A stretch of 64,000 nt of DNA, taken from NCBI RefSeq assembly GCF_019175385.1, contig NC_083346.1:1240001-1304000 (forward strand), written 5' to 3'. This document shows positions 1-12,444 of this stretch, one piece after another. Made by a program: the position numbers and the translations under genes. The notes beneath the pieces were generated by a model. It was given only the letters and a program-made list of their open reading frames with translations. It did no database searches and was not told the DNA's origin. Position 1 is the first letter of the stretch; each line of letters begins with the position of its first letter. Source of the DNA: Lycium barbarum. Taxonomy: Eukaryota; Streptophyta; Magnoliopsida; Solanales; Solanaceae.

Positions 1-76
1 ATAAATATCCTCCTTTTATTTTTAGTTTTAAAAATATTATTTTATTCATTTCTTAGGTCTAAAAATACCCTTAAAG
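1..76. mobile_element. Left arm of a long-inverted-repeat DNA element (truncated by window start)
   Basis: The segment containing AGGTCTAAAAATACCCTTAA is the reverse complement of sequence at about 11960-11980, and the homology continues outward (ATAAATATCCTCC against the complement of GGAGGGTATTTAT near 12022). After position 76 the arm is interrupted by a copia LTR and resumes at 11145. The true left end lies outside the window, so the target duplication cannot be checked. Confidence 0.6.
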
Positions 77-104
77 TGTTGTAAAACCAAGCTAAAAGAA
101 TACG
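77..104 (-). mobile_element. Remnant of the far LTR of a Ty1/copia element
   Basis: The 27 bases starting TGTTGTAAAACCAAGC match the start of the LTR at 10817 almost exactly, then diverge at about 104. The preceding TAAAG (72-76) is repeated directly after the other LTR (11140-11144), so this is the other terminus of the same insertion. The rest of this LTR was lost when the Tat/Ogre-like material joined here. Confidence 0.65.
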
Positions 105-428
105 CAGAGGCATTTGAAAATAATAAAGCAATGCTGGTGTGGAGGGTAACGCCTTTGCTTCGGCGCGAATGAAGTGCAGAAGGTAAGATCCTTGGGCCAT
201 GAAATGGTGCCTTTAGGCGATGAGAATGATGCCTTTAGACTATGACGCTCTCGATGTCCTGTTGTGGGGCCGGACGAGCCAATGCAGTGTCCTACTGTGG
301 GGCCGGATGAGCCCGTGCCTTTTCTCTCAAAATGTGCCATTGGTGGAATTTTTGAGGGCCCCCTCAAAAATTCTGTCCCAGTTTAAACAAACAAAAATTC
401 GCATACTTCCAGCGGAAGTTGATGTGCA

Positions 429-465
<37 letters not shown>

Positions 466-2079
466 CTACTCAAAAATGTTCTCCCAATTTCATGCTTCAG
501 CGGAGAAATACGAGGATCTTTCATGGTAAGACCAGATGTCGATACCTCGTAGAGTTAGTAACAACACAACAACATTGAACTATATTTACTGTGCAACGAT
601 AAAAAACAAAATTAAGAAAAAAAAAATAACGAAATCACGAAAGCAAAATCCAGCAAAATTTTTTTTTTTTTTTAATAATAACAATGATTGATATAACATG
701 CCCCGACTTCAGTTGGTACCAACAATTAGTATTGTGCATAAGAATTCACCATTATTTATCGTCCAACAAACCAAGATCGACTTATTGGTAATTCCTATAG
801 CTTCAAGTGGTACCTCAGACATACCTAAAGATCGACAAGATTGGTTCATTTTGCTTCAAACAAGGATTATGAACTATACATATCCTCATGTTTCAAGTGC
901 CCTAACCAGAAAGAAAGTCCCTTTTCACACATATTCAGTATTTTTGAACTTTGAGACATCTAGAGAAGTACACTCAAACTCAGAAAGATGTTCAATGCTT
1001 GCAATTGTAATACCATAAGCTTGGTCGTCATGTAAGTATCCACTAATGAGAGAAACCTTAGCATAGAATCACGTAGGGCTTGTTATTGTGTTGTAATGTA
1101 GGCTTGAGAAAAGGGTAGGATATTATTTGGGTAAGGAGTGACTAATCCTTCCCTAAGCGTTGCACTATATCTGTGCTTAGTATTTGTGTGCTCTGACGCT
1201 GATCCACTTTGTTTTATTGTCCCTTTCTTTTGTACTTGTGCGACCTCTTTTGCAAGTTAAAGCCCTTTTTTCGTTTTTTTTTTAGGGTTGCGTGCCCGAG
1301 ACTCTGTGGGGATTAAGAGAATTGACCTGGGTTGTATGCCCGAGGTCTTGATACTAATTTCGGGTTGTATGCCTGAGTGTGAAAAAATAAAAAAGAATAA
1401 CGGGTTGTATGTCCGAGATCCCGAATGACTGAGGTTTTTTTTTTTTTTTTTTGTGTGTTTTTGTGGGCTCCTTCTTGCTTTGGAGGTCGTTCTTAGCCTT
1501 TGTTTTTCTGGGACGGTCGAATCAATTTTTTTTTTTTGGAAACTTCAGCTCAGATCTCTATCCGCGGTTGCACGTTTTTTAGTGCGCTAGCTCAGAGAGG
1601 TTGGGCCAAGAGAGAGATAGTGCATGTAAGCACTCAGAAATGGTATAGGCTTATGATGTTGTGGTAAAAGAAAAGGCTTTAGGCTCAAAGGGGGAATGCT
1701 AGGGATAATGTCATTGGTAGGCTAGAAAGGCTCAAACGGGTCAAAGAAGGCCTACGATCCTTTTCTATGCTGAGTGTTACTCATAATTTCGCCTCAACAG
1801 ACATTCAGGCCAAGTTCTAGATCACAATGCAATGCAACTGAACGCTATCTAAAGCTCACCACACAATGCACATGAAACAATGAGGTCGGTTTTGTTCTTG
1901 TCTTACAAGCATGCAAGAGAATTTTCAAGTGTCACTTAAAGTGTGAATGAGAGGTACCAAAAGAATCTATAGTTTACCATGAAGTCAGTCCTCTCCATCA
2001 TATTGATTGTTACTTGTTTCTTTCCTATGCACATTCTAACTGTGTTGGTACCAACCAAGTTAAATATATGAATCTAAAA

Positions 2080-2670
2080 AATATTTTTTTGTATTTTTTG
2101 AATAAGGGGTACCGAACCCAAAAAGGGTTGCCTACGTATCTCATCTTTGATGAGAATCAGGTGCGCGTAGTTCGTTCAGATAGGATAGAAAGAAATAAAA
2201 TGTTTTTGTGATTTTTCAAAATAAAAGATTTTTTTTTGGGATTTTTTGAATAATGAATACCGAACCCAAAAGGGCTGCCTACGTATCTCATCAAAGAAGA
2301 GAATCAGGTGTGCGTAGTTCTTGCAGAAATGATAGAAAGAAATAAAAAAAAAAAAATTGTGATTTTTAGAAATAAAGGATTTTTTTTTTTTTTTGTGATT
2401 TTTTGAATAATGAATAATGAATACCGAACCCAAAAGGGCTGCATACGTATCTCATCAAAGAAGAGAATCAAGTGTGCGTAGTTCTTCCAAATAGGATAGA
2501 AAGAAATAAAATATTTTTTGTGATGATTTTTTTTTTCAAAATAAAGGTTTTTTTTTTATGAATAATGAATAATGAATAATGAATAATGAATACCGAACCC
2601 AAAAGGGCTGCCTACGTATCTCATCAAAGAAGAGAATCAGGTGTGCGTAGTTCTTGGAGAAAGGATATAA
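2080..2670. repeat. Degenerate tandem repeat, about 150-170 bp period, four copies
   Basis: The phrase ACCGAACCCAAAAGGGCTGC followed by CTACGTATCTCATCAAAG and GTGCGTAGTTC recurs at about 2111, 2259, 2423 and 2592. The units are separated by A/T-rich linkers with GAATAATGAATAATGAA and homopolymer runs. The repeats sit in the untranslated internal part of the Tat/Ogre-like remnant. Confidence 0.8.
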
Positions 2671-3445
2671 AATGCATGATTGAAGAAAAAATATTTTACA
2701 AAATGCAGGATTCGACGCAAGTCAACTAAAAAATAGTTAGATAAAGTGCTAAGGTAGTGCAAAGCAAATAACAACAATATTTATTTAAAAACAAAACATG
2801 TAACAAATAAAGAGTATGTGAAAAATGAAAAGAATGTTCGAAATAAAGGATAAAATTTAACCTAGCTAAAAACAACTGCAAAATGGAATGTACAGTAACC
2901 TAGGAATTCTAAGAGTTGGTTTTCCTATGACACAAGGCTCCCCCAAGCGGACAACTTGGGAGTGGAAAGTCTGTGGCCGTCGACTGCACCGCCGATCGAC
3001 TAAATCCACAAGATCGATCCAACTAAAAGGGTAATTTAGTAGTGCACGGCCGCGAACCGCGAAACCGCTTTAAATGTGTGAATTTATGTGAATTTTCCAG
3101 GAGTGGAGGAAATATGAACGGAATGCCATTTTATATAAACCGATAACACATATGAATATTAATATAAAACCACAAAAAGATAGCAATTAAAGAGAAACAG
3201 TAAAAGCAATATGCATAATTTACAATAAAGTAAAAAATGAGTATGGTAAATAAAACTTGCTAGTAAAAAAGATAATAATACAGTGTATGGAATTAAACAC
3301 AGGTATGTACGTAAACAAATAAGGGAACAAAGGAAAGTATATACATGACGAATAAATACAGGCAAGTAAAATAAAGGAAAAATTCAAATAAAGATAACAT
3401 ACCTCGAATAACAAATTGAGTCCATATGGTTAGAACCTAAGTGTT

Positions 3446-3462
3446 CCCCAGCAGAGTCGCCA
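3446..3462 (-). other. Retrotransposon primer-binding site (Tat/Ogre type)
   Basis: On the minus strand TGGCGACTCTGCTGGGG directly follows an LTR end CAACAACA. This PBS phrase is typical of plant Tat/Ogre elements (tRNA-Arg class, from memory). It fixes the orientation: the LTR lies to the right and the internal region to the left. Confidence 0.6.
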
Positions 3463-6148
3463 TGTTGTTGCACCCTATTTTTACCAAAGGCTAAACAAAG
3501 CACAACTTATGGGACTCTAAAATAATTAATTATGTACAGAGTCGCCACCTAGCATTTAAGGTATACTAGGGTACCTATAAATTATTAATATATGCAGCTT
3601 AACATGGTCTACGAAAATAAGTGAGATTCTAGGTAAGGGTTCAAATTATTCCGAAGGGAAGGTGTTAGGCATCCTTCAGAATCCACAAATATGGTTTCCG
3701 GCTGGACCAATTTAACTATACGAGGGATGTGTAAAAAGGCTTGATTATTATTTACAAAAATTAATAAAATTTAGACTAAAGAATAACTAATATGACTATT
3801 CACATTAATAATCATGCAATACGTATTTTATACATATGTGATATAATAATTATTTTAAAAAAGAAGTTATGTGCAACTTAGAAGCTTGGGTATGTGACAA
3901 AGGTATAAAAAATGGGCATGAAATTATTTTGCCCTCGAAGTGAGTTAACTAATTTAACTAGCTAAGTATGTACGCCTAATCAATTAATTATGAGAGTATA
4001 TTCTAAAGCCTAAATATTGAGGCAAATCACCCTATTTATTCACTTAAGTGTGCTAAGCTATTGAATTAAAACTCTAGCAAAACATGATAACTATAAGAAT
4101 ATTAATTACAAAAATAACAACTGTCTAATATTAATATGTCTAAAACACATAAAATTTAAATCGGCTAAGTAGATCATAAATAAATACCACCAACCTACAC
4201 CCTAAAAAATAAAGTTGCACTATATTTTATGCTTGCATAAATTTAAGAATGTAAAATAAATATAAACAAAGAATCTAAGAAGCTATTTGAACTTCTTTTG
4301 AGTGTCATCTTAAAAAAATAACTTCGGATACCTGCATGAGACTTAATAAAAAAAATGTTAGTAAGAGAATAAATAATTATCGGATGAATAAAAAAAAATA
4401 ATGAATAAACTAAAAATAAAAATCCGTCTTTATACATGGAAGGCCTTGGAAATCGACGAAAATTTCTTCATCGGCCATTTGGGGGACTGAACGTTCACAA
4501 TCTCCCATATAATCCGCGAACTAAGGAAATCAGCAAAGGGGTAACCCCAAACAGGTAAAAAATTGCAACTTTAGAATAAGAGTTAAAATATAAGAGTAGT
4601 TAAATGACAACTAGCAACATATTAAAATATACTTACTTTGTATCAAACTTCTTTCTGACAGCAATTGCAGCCAACTTGATTTAAAATATACTTACTTTTT
4701 TATCATTTTCCCCATTATTGTCCAAACAGAATTATTAGGTGGTGGACCATTGTACAACACACATTATTGTTACTTTTAACTTTTCCCACGTTATTAGAGG
4801 AAGCTGAAAATGCACAAACCTCAAAGCTCAAATCTTGAATATGCAGAAAGAGAACAAATTAGCAAACAGATCCATATAGATATATACATATATATAGCAT
4901 AGGGGACTCAAAGTAAAGGAAAGAGCAAAAGATGAAATGAACTGACCCCTTTAGCACAATGATTTTATGATCGGACAAAAAGTGCTAAAAAAAATCCTAG
5001 GAGAAATGAAACAGAAAATTTGCACAGAAAACCGGCCTTCTAAAAATATATGTGCATCATATGGGTTGGTGTTCGTCGGAGGCTGGTTGCAGCCCATCGG
5101 AACAGTGATAGGGAAGAGGGAAAGAGTGAAAAGGACTGCTGGTTGGTTACGGCGTGGTGGTTTGTGGTTGGGAGACAGAGTTGTTGTTCGCTGCTCCGAT
5201 TCACTGGAGATGGAGCTCCTCGCCGGAGCAGCGGGAGGGGGAGGACGAAGTGGTGAGCAGTGAAGTGGGGTTCACGGTGTTGTCATTTTTGGTGGAGCTC
5301 GCTGGTTGCAGCGATGGAGAAAGGGACGAAAAGGAGGTGGAAGGCATTGTTGTCGTGGTTCGTGTTCACCGGAGTGGTGGTCGGCGGCAGTGAAGGTGAT
5401 GGTCGGCGGCGGCTAGGAGAGAAATGGGGGGGAAAATGTTTAGGTTTTTTTTAGAGAGAGAGAGAAAAATCTGATATGTTTTAGGTATGGAGAATAATGA
5501 GGGGAAAGAAAGAAAGAAAAAATCTGAGAAGTGTAAGTGTGTGTTGTGCAAAATGCAAATATGTATTGGATTAAATCAACCCCCGTTTCCTTATAATGTG
5601 AACAAACCTTCCTTTTTGTCCAAAAAAATTATGAAGCCATACCCCTTTGTCCCCTTATTTCATTTAACTAATCCAAACCTAACCATCACCTCAAAATGTC
5701 CACTTTTAAAAAAAAAGTGGCGAGACCTTGATTTGATTGAATTTTGCTCTGTATTTAAAAAAAAAAAAAAGTAGTTACTCCGCTTTTTTCTGCACTGTCG
5801 GACTGTACTAAAATATAGTTAATTAGTACATGTATAAATAATGATGTAAGTATAAAATATAAATATTAATGTGTAAGATATGAAAAGGTATCGCTACAAA
5901 ATTAAGAAACAATTGTTAATTACACAAAAAATGGTAGTATTACGCTGTACATGTGCAAATAATGATTCTTGAAAAAATGCCAATAAATTGAGAAAATTCC
6001 TAAAATAAGGATAATCATCAATAAATTGTTGAAAAAATATAAAAATGTGTAAAAATGTATTTCGTGCTCTTTAACGAATCAGGGCCCCCCAAAACGTTAA
6101 TTTTAAGCACGTCGAGCCAAAATTAGGTGGCAACATACCCCACTGACA
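3463..6148 (-). mobile_element. Large LTR (about 2.7 kb) of a Tat/Ogre-like element
   Basis: It begins TGTTGTTGCACCC next to the PBS and ends at ...CCCCACTGACA. It contains AGAGTCGCCACCT (3539) and GGAAGGTGTTAGGCATCC (about 3656), phrases common in Solanaceae Tat LTRs. A G/C-rich island at 5050-5450 carries several short overlapping frames, but these have no recognisable domain and are typical LTR composition. No second LTR is present, so the far boundary is inferred from the TG...CA pattern and from where copia pol relics resume. Confidence 0.5.
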
Positions 6149-7201
6149 TTATACCTTGAGGTCCTTGGACTATAGGTCCAAAACATCACTATTCCAAGTG
6201 AAACAAAATATACTTGAATTGCGTATTTTATTATTATATATGTCTACATTCTTTGACAGATTTGAATTCAAGATCCTCGTCACCATTTATAATGTTGAGC
6301 TCTACATTGTATCGTTGATACTGTCGACGGCCAGTTCACATCAGTTTCAATGCAACATAATTTATCGAGATCTCTTCACTTTTCATCATTTTCAGGTACC
6401 TAAACATTTCCTAAGGTTTTATGAAGTATTATGTCGTGCTGCTCTTTTAAAGCACTTGCCTCATTATTATGACCATCTTGATCATTTGCTCCTCTCCTTT
6501 TTCAAGGAGTTTTACCTTTGGAACTGATTGTCGCCATGGACACATCCTTTAAGGACTTTAATTCTAATTGGAGCATTTGCAGCAAAAATATAATATTCAC
6601 TTTTGGGTCAGCAAATGCGTCTGGCAATTCACTTGAATTATCTTTTAAACGAGGATCATATCAGTGATATTTCATCAAGTAAAACATATTTTCCAGCTGC
6701 TTATCATCTCTCCCCCTAATGTTAGAAAATCTAACATTTGCCTCCCAACCTTATTTGGGGACCCACCTTTGTGCGTTGTGGTGGAGCAATATAATTAACT
6801 CATATACCGCACATTCAAAATTTCAGATGGAAATTATTTGGTTCCTAACCCTGAACCAATTATGACAGGGGAACTTAATATCTTGTTGGCTTGATAAGTA
6901 CAAGTGTTGCTTCATATTAAATAAGATATCTCATATCAAATTTCTTTTTGGGAGTTTTGTTCTCATAACCGTTTATCTATAATTGGAGGCATATAATTTC
7001 TGCTAAACCAACTTTGATATAAATCAACATTATCAACATAATTTCATAGTTTGAAACTGTGCTCTTAATATAACAATTTGAGCAAACAATCTTGCAAAAA
7101 CCAAATTGCAAGTTGATACCAAATGCACATGTGACCATAACATAGATGCATCTATTAAAACCATATAATAGTAAACCGGTCCACATGGCAGGTGACTGGA
7201 C

Positions 7202-7203
<2 letters not shown>

Positions 7204-7257
<54 letters not shown>
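7204..7257. repeat. TA dinucleotide microsatellite
   Basis: An uninterrupted run of TA repeats of roughly 54 bases lies inside the copia remnant. The short open frames across it are low-complexity Ile/Tyr runs and not genes. Confidence 0.9.
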
Positions 7258-7259
<2 letters not shown>

Positions 7260-9236
7260 CCTTTTATACGTTCCAAAAATCAGGGAATACAATCCCTATC
7301 GTTGCTGGTATAATAATCAATTTGGCATCACGAGAACAAGCAACACAAGTGAATTCGTGAAGAATTTTCTATTTCTTCAAGATATAACCATATGAATTCT
7401 CAATAATTTTCGCATCACATTTGAACCGGGATGGCCAACCGGTCAAGCCAACTTCTATAGCATGTGATTCCATCATGCCTGTATTTATGTGGCACAAATT
7501 CAAAGGAAAAACTGGTAACATTTCATATACATTTTGTTTACCTGTGTAGTTGTACTAAATATGAAGATATTAAACCTTCCCATAATTTATAGTCTCAATA
7601 TAATTCATATATTGTCAATGCCTTTGAAACTTAAAAAGTTTCTTTTGAAACTTACTACAACACCAATATTATGAACAATTACGTTCGTCCAGGTAGTAAC
7701 AAAGTAGCTTTTCCAGAGCTCCCAATTAATTATAAATTATCGCATATTTTATAATACCATTCATATGGTGAACATCTCCTTTTGGAGAGTAATTGTCATT
7801 ATGGTCGTGGCCAAAATCTTTATAAGCAAGACTTATTTCCTACCTTTAACCTTTGGTAATTAATGATAAGACATACCATAATATTTGTGACGTGCTAAAA
7901 GTACATGACCAATGATCGTTTATGTCAAAATACAAATTTTCTTATTTCTCTCAAACCTCCCGTAGAGGTGAGTTGTGGTATTTATTCAACCATACATGAA
8001 CACGTCCTTAGCCACAATTTTACATAATTCACTTTTACAATGGGCGAGCATTCACGTTGCTTATCACAAGTCACATTCTCTTCAAGGAATGAACTATAAT
8101 CATATATAAGCAATTCATTAATTTTCATTATAAGCCGTTGTCTTTATCATATTCATAAACCCACCTCGACATCACTTTGAAATTGTATTCCTTTCTTTTG
8201 ATGGAGGATTTATAACATTTTATCAAATTGGGTCACACGACAACCGCATGCCCAATGACCTGTCATACCATTTTGATGGCAAAAATTACCTTCTTCTTTA
8301 GAAGAACCACTTTGAGAACCTATTATGTTCTTCCTCTTATATTACCACAATGATGATTAACATTATTTTGTCATTTGTCACGCCCACTTTCATTCGTTTA
8401 ACCACTTGTTCTCATTTAGAATTATTAGGCACTGCTACCACATTCCCCTCATGGAATGGAGCATATCAAGTGAGATAGGTTCAAGACTATTCATCAGAAG
8501 CACTCTATTCTGCTTTAATCGTCATTATATCATCACTATGGTGCATTAGGACTTAAACCCAACGTCTTATCCATTTAAAGGCGTTTTAGGCCACAATGTG
8601 ACGGGACATGAACCCAACATCTTATATTGTCATCATAGTGCACTGAGACTCAAACCCGATATCTTACCCTCTTAATGCGATAGAACTTCAATCCACCGTC
8701 TTGCCCTCAACCAATGACATAATAGGCCAAAATGTAATATCGCTCGCCCTTGAACCATTGAAATATTACTACTTACGGTGGCCACAACTTTCTTAGTTAA
8801 TGCATAATTTAAAGCAAGGCAATGGTTGTATTCTTCTGATAAGCTCATGTGCTAATCGAGAAAAAAATAAGGTTAGCTGAATCTTTTTTTTTTGCAGGTA
8901 AACATGAAAACTTTCTTACTGTGGTTAGCATACATTATTCATCTGTGTAAATCAAATTCAAAGTAAATACATGTCAATCTTTATTAACATGTATAAACCA
9001 CTATAGACCACTAACAGACATATGTAATCATTTCAAATGAATATGCATGAATAAATTAAGTCATAAGAGACGTTACCAAATAAATTGTTAGGCAGAAAGC
9101 ACTTTCATTGTTCAAGTAATTATGGGCAGTGAAAAATATTTCTTACCTTGAACGTGAGGAGGAGAATTAATTATTCAAGCTTTCTCCTAAAATAACTTCA
9201 TGGATGTTAGATTCAATATCTCACAACACTCTTAAC

Positions 9237-10227
9237 TAGGGGTGTACAAAGCAAACCGACAAACCGCACCAAACCGATAATCCGAATCAAACCGAGAAAA
9301 AAACCCGACTAGTGGTTTGGTTTGATTTGGTTTGGTTTTAAAAAGAAAAACCCGAACACTATTGGTTTGGTTTGGTTTTAGCTAAAAAAAGTCAAACCGA
9401 ATCAAACCAACCCGACATTACATTGATAAAATTTCAAACATATTTTATACATAGAAATATTTATTTATAATGTAATTTATAAATGTTTCTTTAACTTTTC
9501 ATAGTTTTTTGTCTTTTAACATATTATTTCAAGCTTGGAATTGGAATTTTGAATGGTTTAATAAGTTTTATAGCTCAATAATATTAGTAACTCAAATAAA
9601 ACTCAACAAAAATCAAATCAATACTAATGCTAACAAAAGAAATTCATATCTAACACTAGAATGATAATAATTTTGATATTTATTCTTTAGTTTTATATTA
9701 GTTTAGAAAGTGAAAATACATAACTTAATTTTATTTTTTTCTTTAATATCTAGTCATGTAATTAATACTTATTAGCCGTACTTATTTTAGCATGACTTAG
9801 TACTTTAAGATTATGATCATTTTCTACATGCCTTATAAATTAGTTGTATTTATTGTAGCATGACTTAGTACTTTTAGATTATGACAATTTTATTTTATGC
9901 AATTTCATTAATATTTTTCGTTGAATATTTTAGTACAATGTCATCTCTCATCACGTTTTGTGTTATTTTCTTAATAAATATCTTAATTAGATAGTCGTAT
10001 CTTACTAGGACTAAAGAAATATTTGAAGTACAAATTATATGTTTTGTATGAAGACTTTACCGGAAAAAACCCGAAAAACCCGAGCAACCCGAAAAAACCG
10101 AGAAAACCCGAGGTTGAAAAACCCGACTTTTGTTGGTTTGGTTTGGTGTATAGATTAAAAAACCCGATGCAATTGGTTTGGTTTGGTCTTTAAAAAATCC
10201 GAACCAACCCGGTCCATGTACACCCTT
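9237..10227. mobile_element. MULE-type MITE, 991 bp, 9-bp target duplication
   Basis: The direct repeat ACTCTTAAC flanks it at 9228-9236 and 10228-10236. The ends TAGGGGTGTACA and (complement) AAGGGTGTACAT are inverted repeats, followed on both sides by subterminal runs of TTGGTTTGGTTT and its complement, and by CCCGA-rich phrases. A 9-bp duplication fits Mutator-like elements. There is no transposase frame, so it is non-autonomous. It is inserted into the older copia element. Confidence 0.8.
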
Positions 10228-10816
10228 ACTCTTAACCTTTTAATCAATATTTAATAAACCACAAAATACATGCACTACAAAGAAAAATTGAAATAACAAA
10301 AAATAAACATTTACATGACCAAGAAAATGAAACCAATCGACAAACAAAAAGTTAAAACTAATTACTTGCGGGTTTTGCCACTTTACTGTTTGTCATGGAA
10401 ATTAGTGTCTCAGCCTTCTTGTATTCATTCCTTTTATTTATGAGTTTGTCATCTATATGTTTAAACCCAAAAGACTGATGATAAAATCTTGTGCCCATAC
10501 AACTTGAAAAAATGAATTGTTCTCTTCAATTTCTTAAGACCACCTCAACATTTGCATAAAAAATAGACTAGAAATATGTGACAAACATTTATAGATGATG
10601 AATATAATTAGTCAAACACAGAGATCCCAGAGAACATAAATTAGTAATACTCATTTAAGAAAGAGGAAAAAGAACAGTAGAAGGATATCACCTGGTCGAA
10701 TTCAAAGAGTTGAAATTTTATAATTCAACCAACGATGAAGAAGAGAAACACACCACCTCACAATCTACTCGCCGAGTTAATCCTACCTTGAATTTGTGAG
10801 CCTCATGCTGATAACG

Positions 10817-11139
10817 TGTTGTAAAACCAAGCTAAAAGAGTAACAATATGAAACAAGAAACTAGACAAGAAATGTAGAGAGCAGGAGAGAACTTTATTCA
10901 TCCTTCCAAGTTTTGTTCAAGTGTTACATACAACCCAACTATATATAGGAATACATTGAGAACACCAAAGAGTGTGTCATAAACATGGCTAGTAACTATT
11001 TGGGGGGTTTTAGAAATAAAGGGTGGGAGTAGTGGTCATAAAGTAATGGGGGTTACTTCTACAAAAGTTATGAACATGAAGTAGTGAGAGTTATGTGTAG
11101 AGAAGTAATAGACATCCACACATTAATATTTTCATAACA
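10817..11139 (-). mobile_element. Ty1/copia LTR (323 bp, 5' LTR in minus sense)
   Basis: It runs TGTTGTAAAACC...TTTTCATAACA, followed by TAAAG (11140-11144), which matches TAAAG before the other terminus (72-76). A minus-strand PBS-like GTTATCAGCATGAGG lies one base inside. It has a poly(A)-signal-like and TATA-like A/T core (ACTATATATAGGA near 10938). Confidence 0.75.
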
Positions 11140-11144
11140 TAAAG

Positions 11145-12078
11145 TTTATTTTTGGCTCAAATATACCCCTCAAACTAACAGGTCAAATTTAACTCTTTTA
11201 AAAAGCCATATGACATTTTATAATCGATCACACATTTTAATTTCAGAATAAGTAAAACCCACCCAATTTTTAAGATCCAAACCCATTGACCCGTTGGAGG
11301 AAAGACCAAGCAAGACATTTGACAAAGATAACATGGAACAAAACATGTGTGAAGGAAAAATGGAAGAAGTCTTTAAGAACAATGAGGTTAATTCAGGTAA
11401 TATTGAAGGAGGACATTTTAAATTTACTGGAAAAAGTGAAGAAAGTGAGCAAAGTAAGCGTAATATGTCATCTCAACAACCATATAAAGCTGATGGAAGA
11501 GTTGCTTGGAGGGAAAATGCAGAATTATTTGAAGTAGTTGAAACCTACCCATCTTGTGGGTCTCTTGAGAAAGTCAAGAATGAATTTGGTGTGCTGCATG
11601 ATATGGAATCACATCAATATAGACAATTCGAAGCAGCCACTGATCTTAAGTCTGGACGTGTTCGAAGATGGGTAGGCTAATTTAGATGTCCAATTTAAGT
11701 CTGGACGTGTTCGAAGATTATAGGTCAAATTGAACAATTCAATAAGCATCCCATTTATGTTTGTTCTTAGTGTGCTGATTTTCAATCCGAAGCAGCCACT
11801 AACCTTAAAACGGGTTAATGGGTTTGGATCTTAAAAATTGGGTGGGTTTTACTTATTCTGAAATTAAAATGTATGATACATTATATATGCCATGTCGCTT
11901 TTTAAAAGAGTTAAATTTGACCTGTTAGTTTGCGGGGTATATTTGAGCCAAAAACAAATTTTAAGGGTATTTTTAGACCTAAAAGGTGAATGGAAGGGGA
12001 TTTTTAGACTCAAAGGTGGAAGGAGGGTATTTATGAGCCTTTTTCAATAGGTTAGGGGTATTTATGAGCCTTTTCCGT
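11145..12078. mobile_element. Right part of a long-inverted-repeat DNA element with a unique core
   Basis: 11150-11290 (GGCTCAAATATACCCC..., GGTCAAATTTAACTC..., ACCCACCCAATTTTTAAG...) is inverted at 11815-11955. The right arm continues to GGCTCATAAATACCCC-type repeats (complement) near 12078, where the duplicated upstream block of the acyltransferase gene begins. The arms exceed 250 bp. The core at about 11290-11810 is unrelated to the arms, an arrangement seen in Pack-MULE-like elements that have captured host DNA. There is no transposase. Confidence 0.65.
11294..11680 (+). CDS. Unrecognised 128-residue open frame in the core of the long-inverted-repeat element
   Basis: I do not recognise this protein. 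It starts with Met and is rich in Glu, Lys and Ser in its first 70 residues, with a more ordinary second half (VAWRENAELFEVVETYP, then a Cys and SLEKVKNEFG). It has no membrane segment or signal peptide. A 26-base phrase at its 3' end (AAGTCTGGACGTGTTCGAAG) is repeated about 50 bases downstream. Since it fills the unique core between long inverted repeats, it may be a captured gene fragment, a relic of an element-encoded protein, or a chance frame. There is no sign of introns or of a plant promoter beyond the arms. I would not call it a functional gene. Confidence 0.25.
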   Translation: MEERPSKTFDKDNMEQNMCEGKMEEVFKNNEVNSGNIEGGHFKFTGKSEESEQSKRNMSSQQPYKADGRVAWRENAELFEVVETYPSCGSLEKVKNEFGVLHDMESHQYRQFEAATDLKSGRVRRWVG

Positions 12079-12444
12079 TGTTAAAAAAAACATAAAATAT
12101 AACTTAAACTGAAAATTGGTTCCATAGAAAAATAGACTATTACAGTGAAATATATCGATGATTGTTATAGAGAGGTTTGAAGATAAATTTAATTTCAATA
12201 CACTACAAGAAAAAAAAAAATTAGACTATCATGATATCTAAATGATAACTATCGCCGTAGCCATTCATAAATTTGGATGTAGTAACTTGAAAATAAGGCA
12301 GAATGCATGTTAGAATGTGTTAGAATACATTAATAATGTAAAAACTCTTCATACCAATGATGTGATATAAGTTGAATTCATAGAAGATTACCTATATATG
12401 GTTGGTTTTTCAATAGCTTGATTACATTTGGACCAAAAAGGAAA

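Larger units (their letters stand above)
105..3462 (-). mobile_element. Internal region remnant of a Tat/Ogre-like Ty3 retrotransposon
   Basis: This stretch lies inside (minus sense) of the primer-binding site at 3446-3462. It holds no intact gag or pol. It contains long T runs (about 434-462, 1437-1453), four spaced copies of a GGGTTGTATGCCCGAG-type phrase between 1286 and 1420, and the tandem repeat at 2080-2670. Short open frames here look like noise. The Tat/Ogre assignment is inference from the PBS and from repeat phrases common in Solanaceae Tat elements; it could be a composite of more than one element. Confidence 0.45.
6149..10816 (-). mobile_element. Decayed internal region of a Ty1/copia element (gag-pol relics)
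   Basis: On the minus strand the order is PBS at about 10801-10815 (GTTATCAGCATGAGG beside the LTR), a gag tail with a zinc-knuckle relic near 8220-8290 (residues GMTGHW and a downstream Cys), then an integrase-end relic at about 6740-6790 (APPQRTKVGPQ), then a lysine/arginine-rich linker relic near 6440-6540. All frames are broken by stops. The reverse transcriptase and RNase H are not recognisable and were probably lost at the junction with the Tat/Ogre-like LTR. A MULE MITE interrupts it at 9237-10227. Confidence 0.6.

Noticed and set aside
2080..2670. CRISPR-like regularly spaced repeats
   Set aside because: The units are 150-170 bases apart with low-complexity linkers inside a retroelement, and the genome is a plant's.
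4967..5454. Overlapping open frames of 64-98 residues in a G/C-rich island
   Set aside because: They lie within the Tat/Ogre-like LTR, show no domain, and Gly/Arg/Val-rich frames of this kind are typical shadows of G-rich LTR sequence.
12207..12240. CACTACAAGAAAAAA resembling a CACTA end
   Set aside because: The homologous block upstream of copy 2 has a similar but altered phrase and no matching second end is found, so it is not a bounded element.
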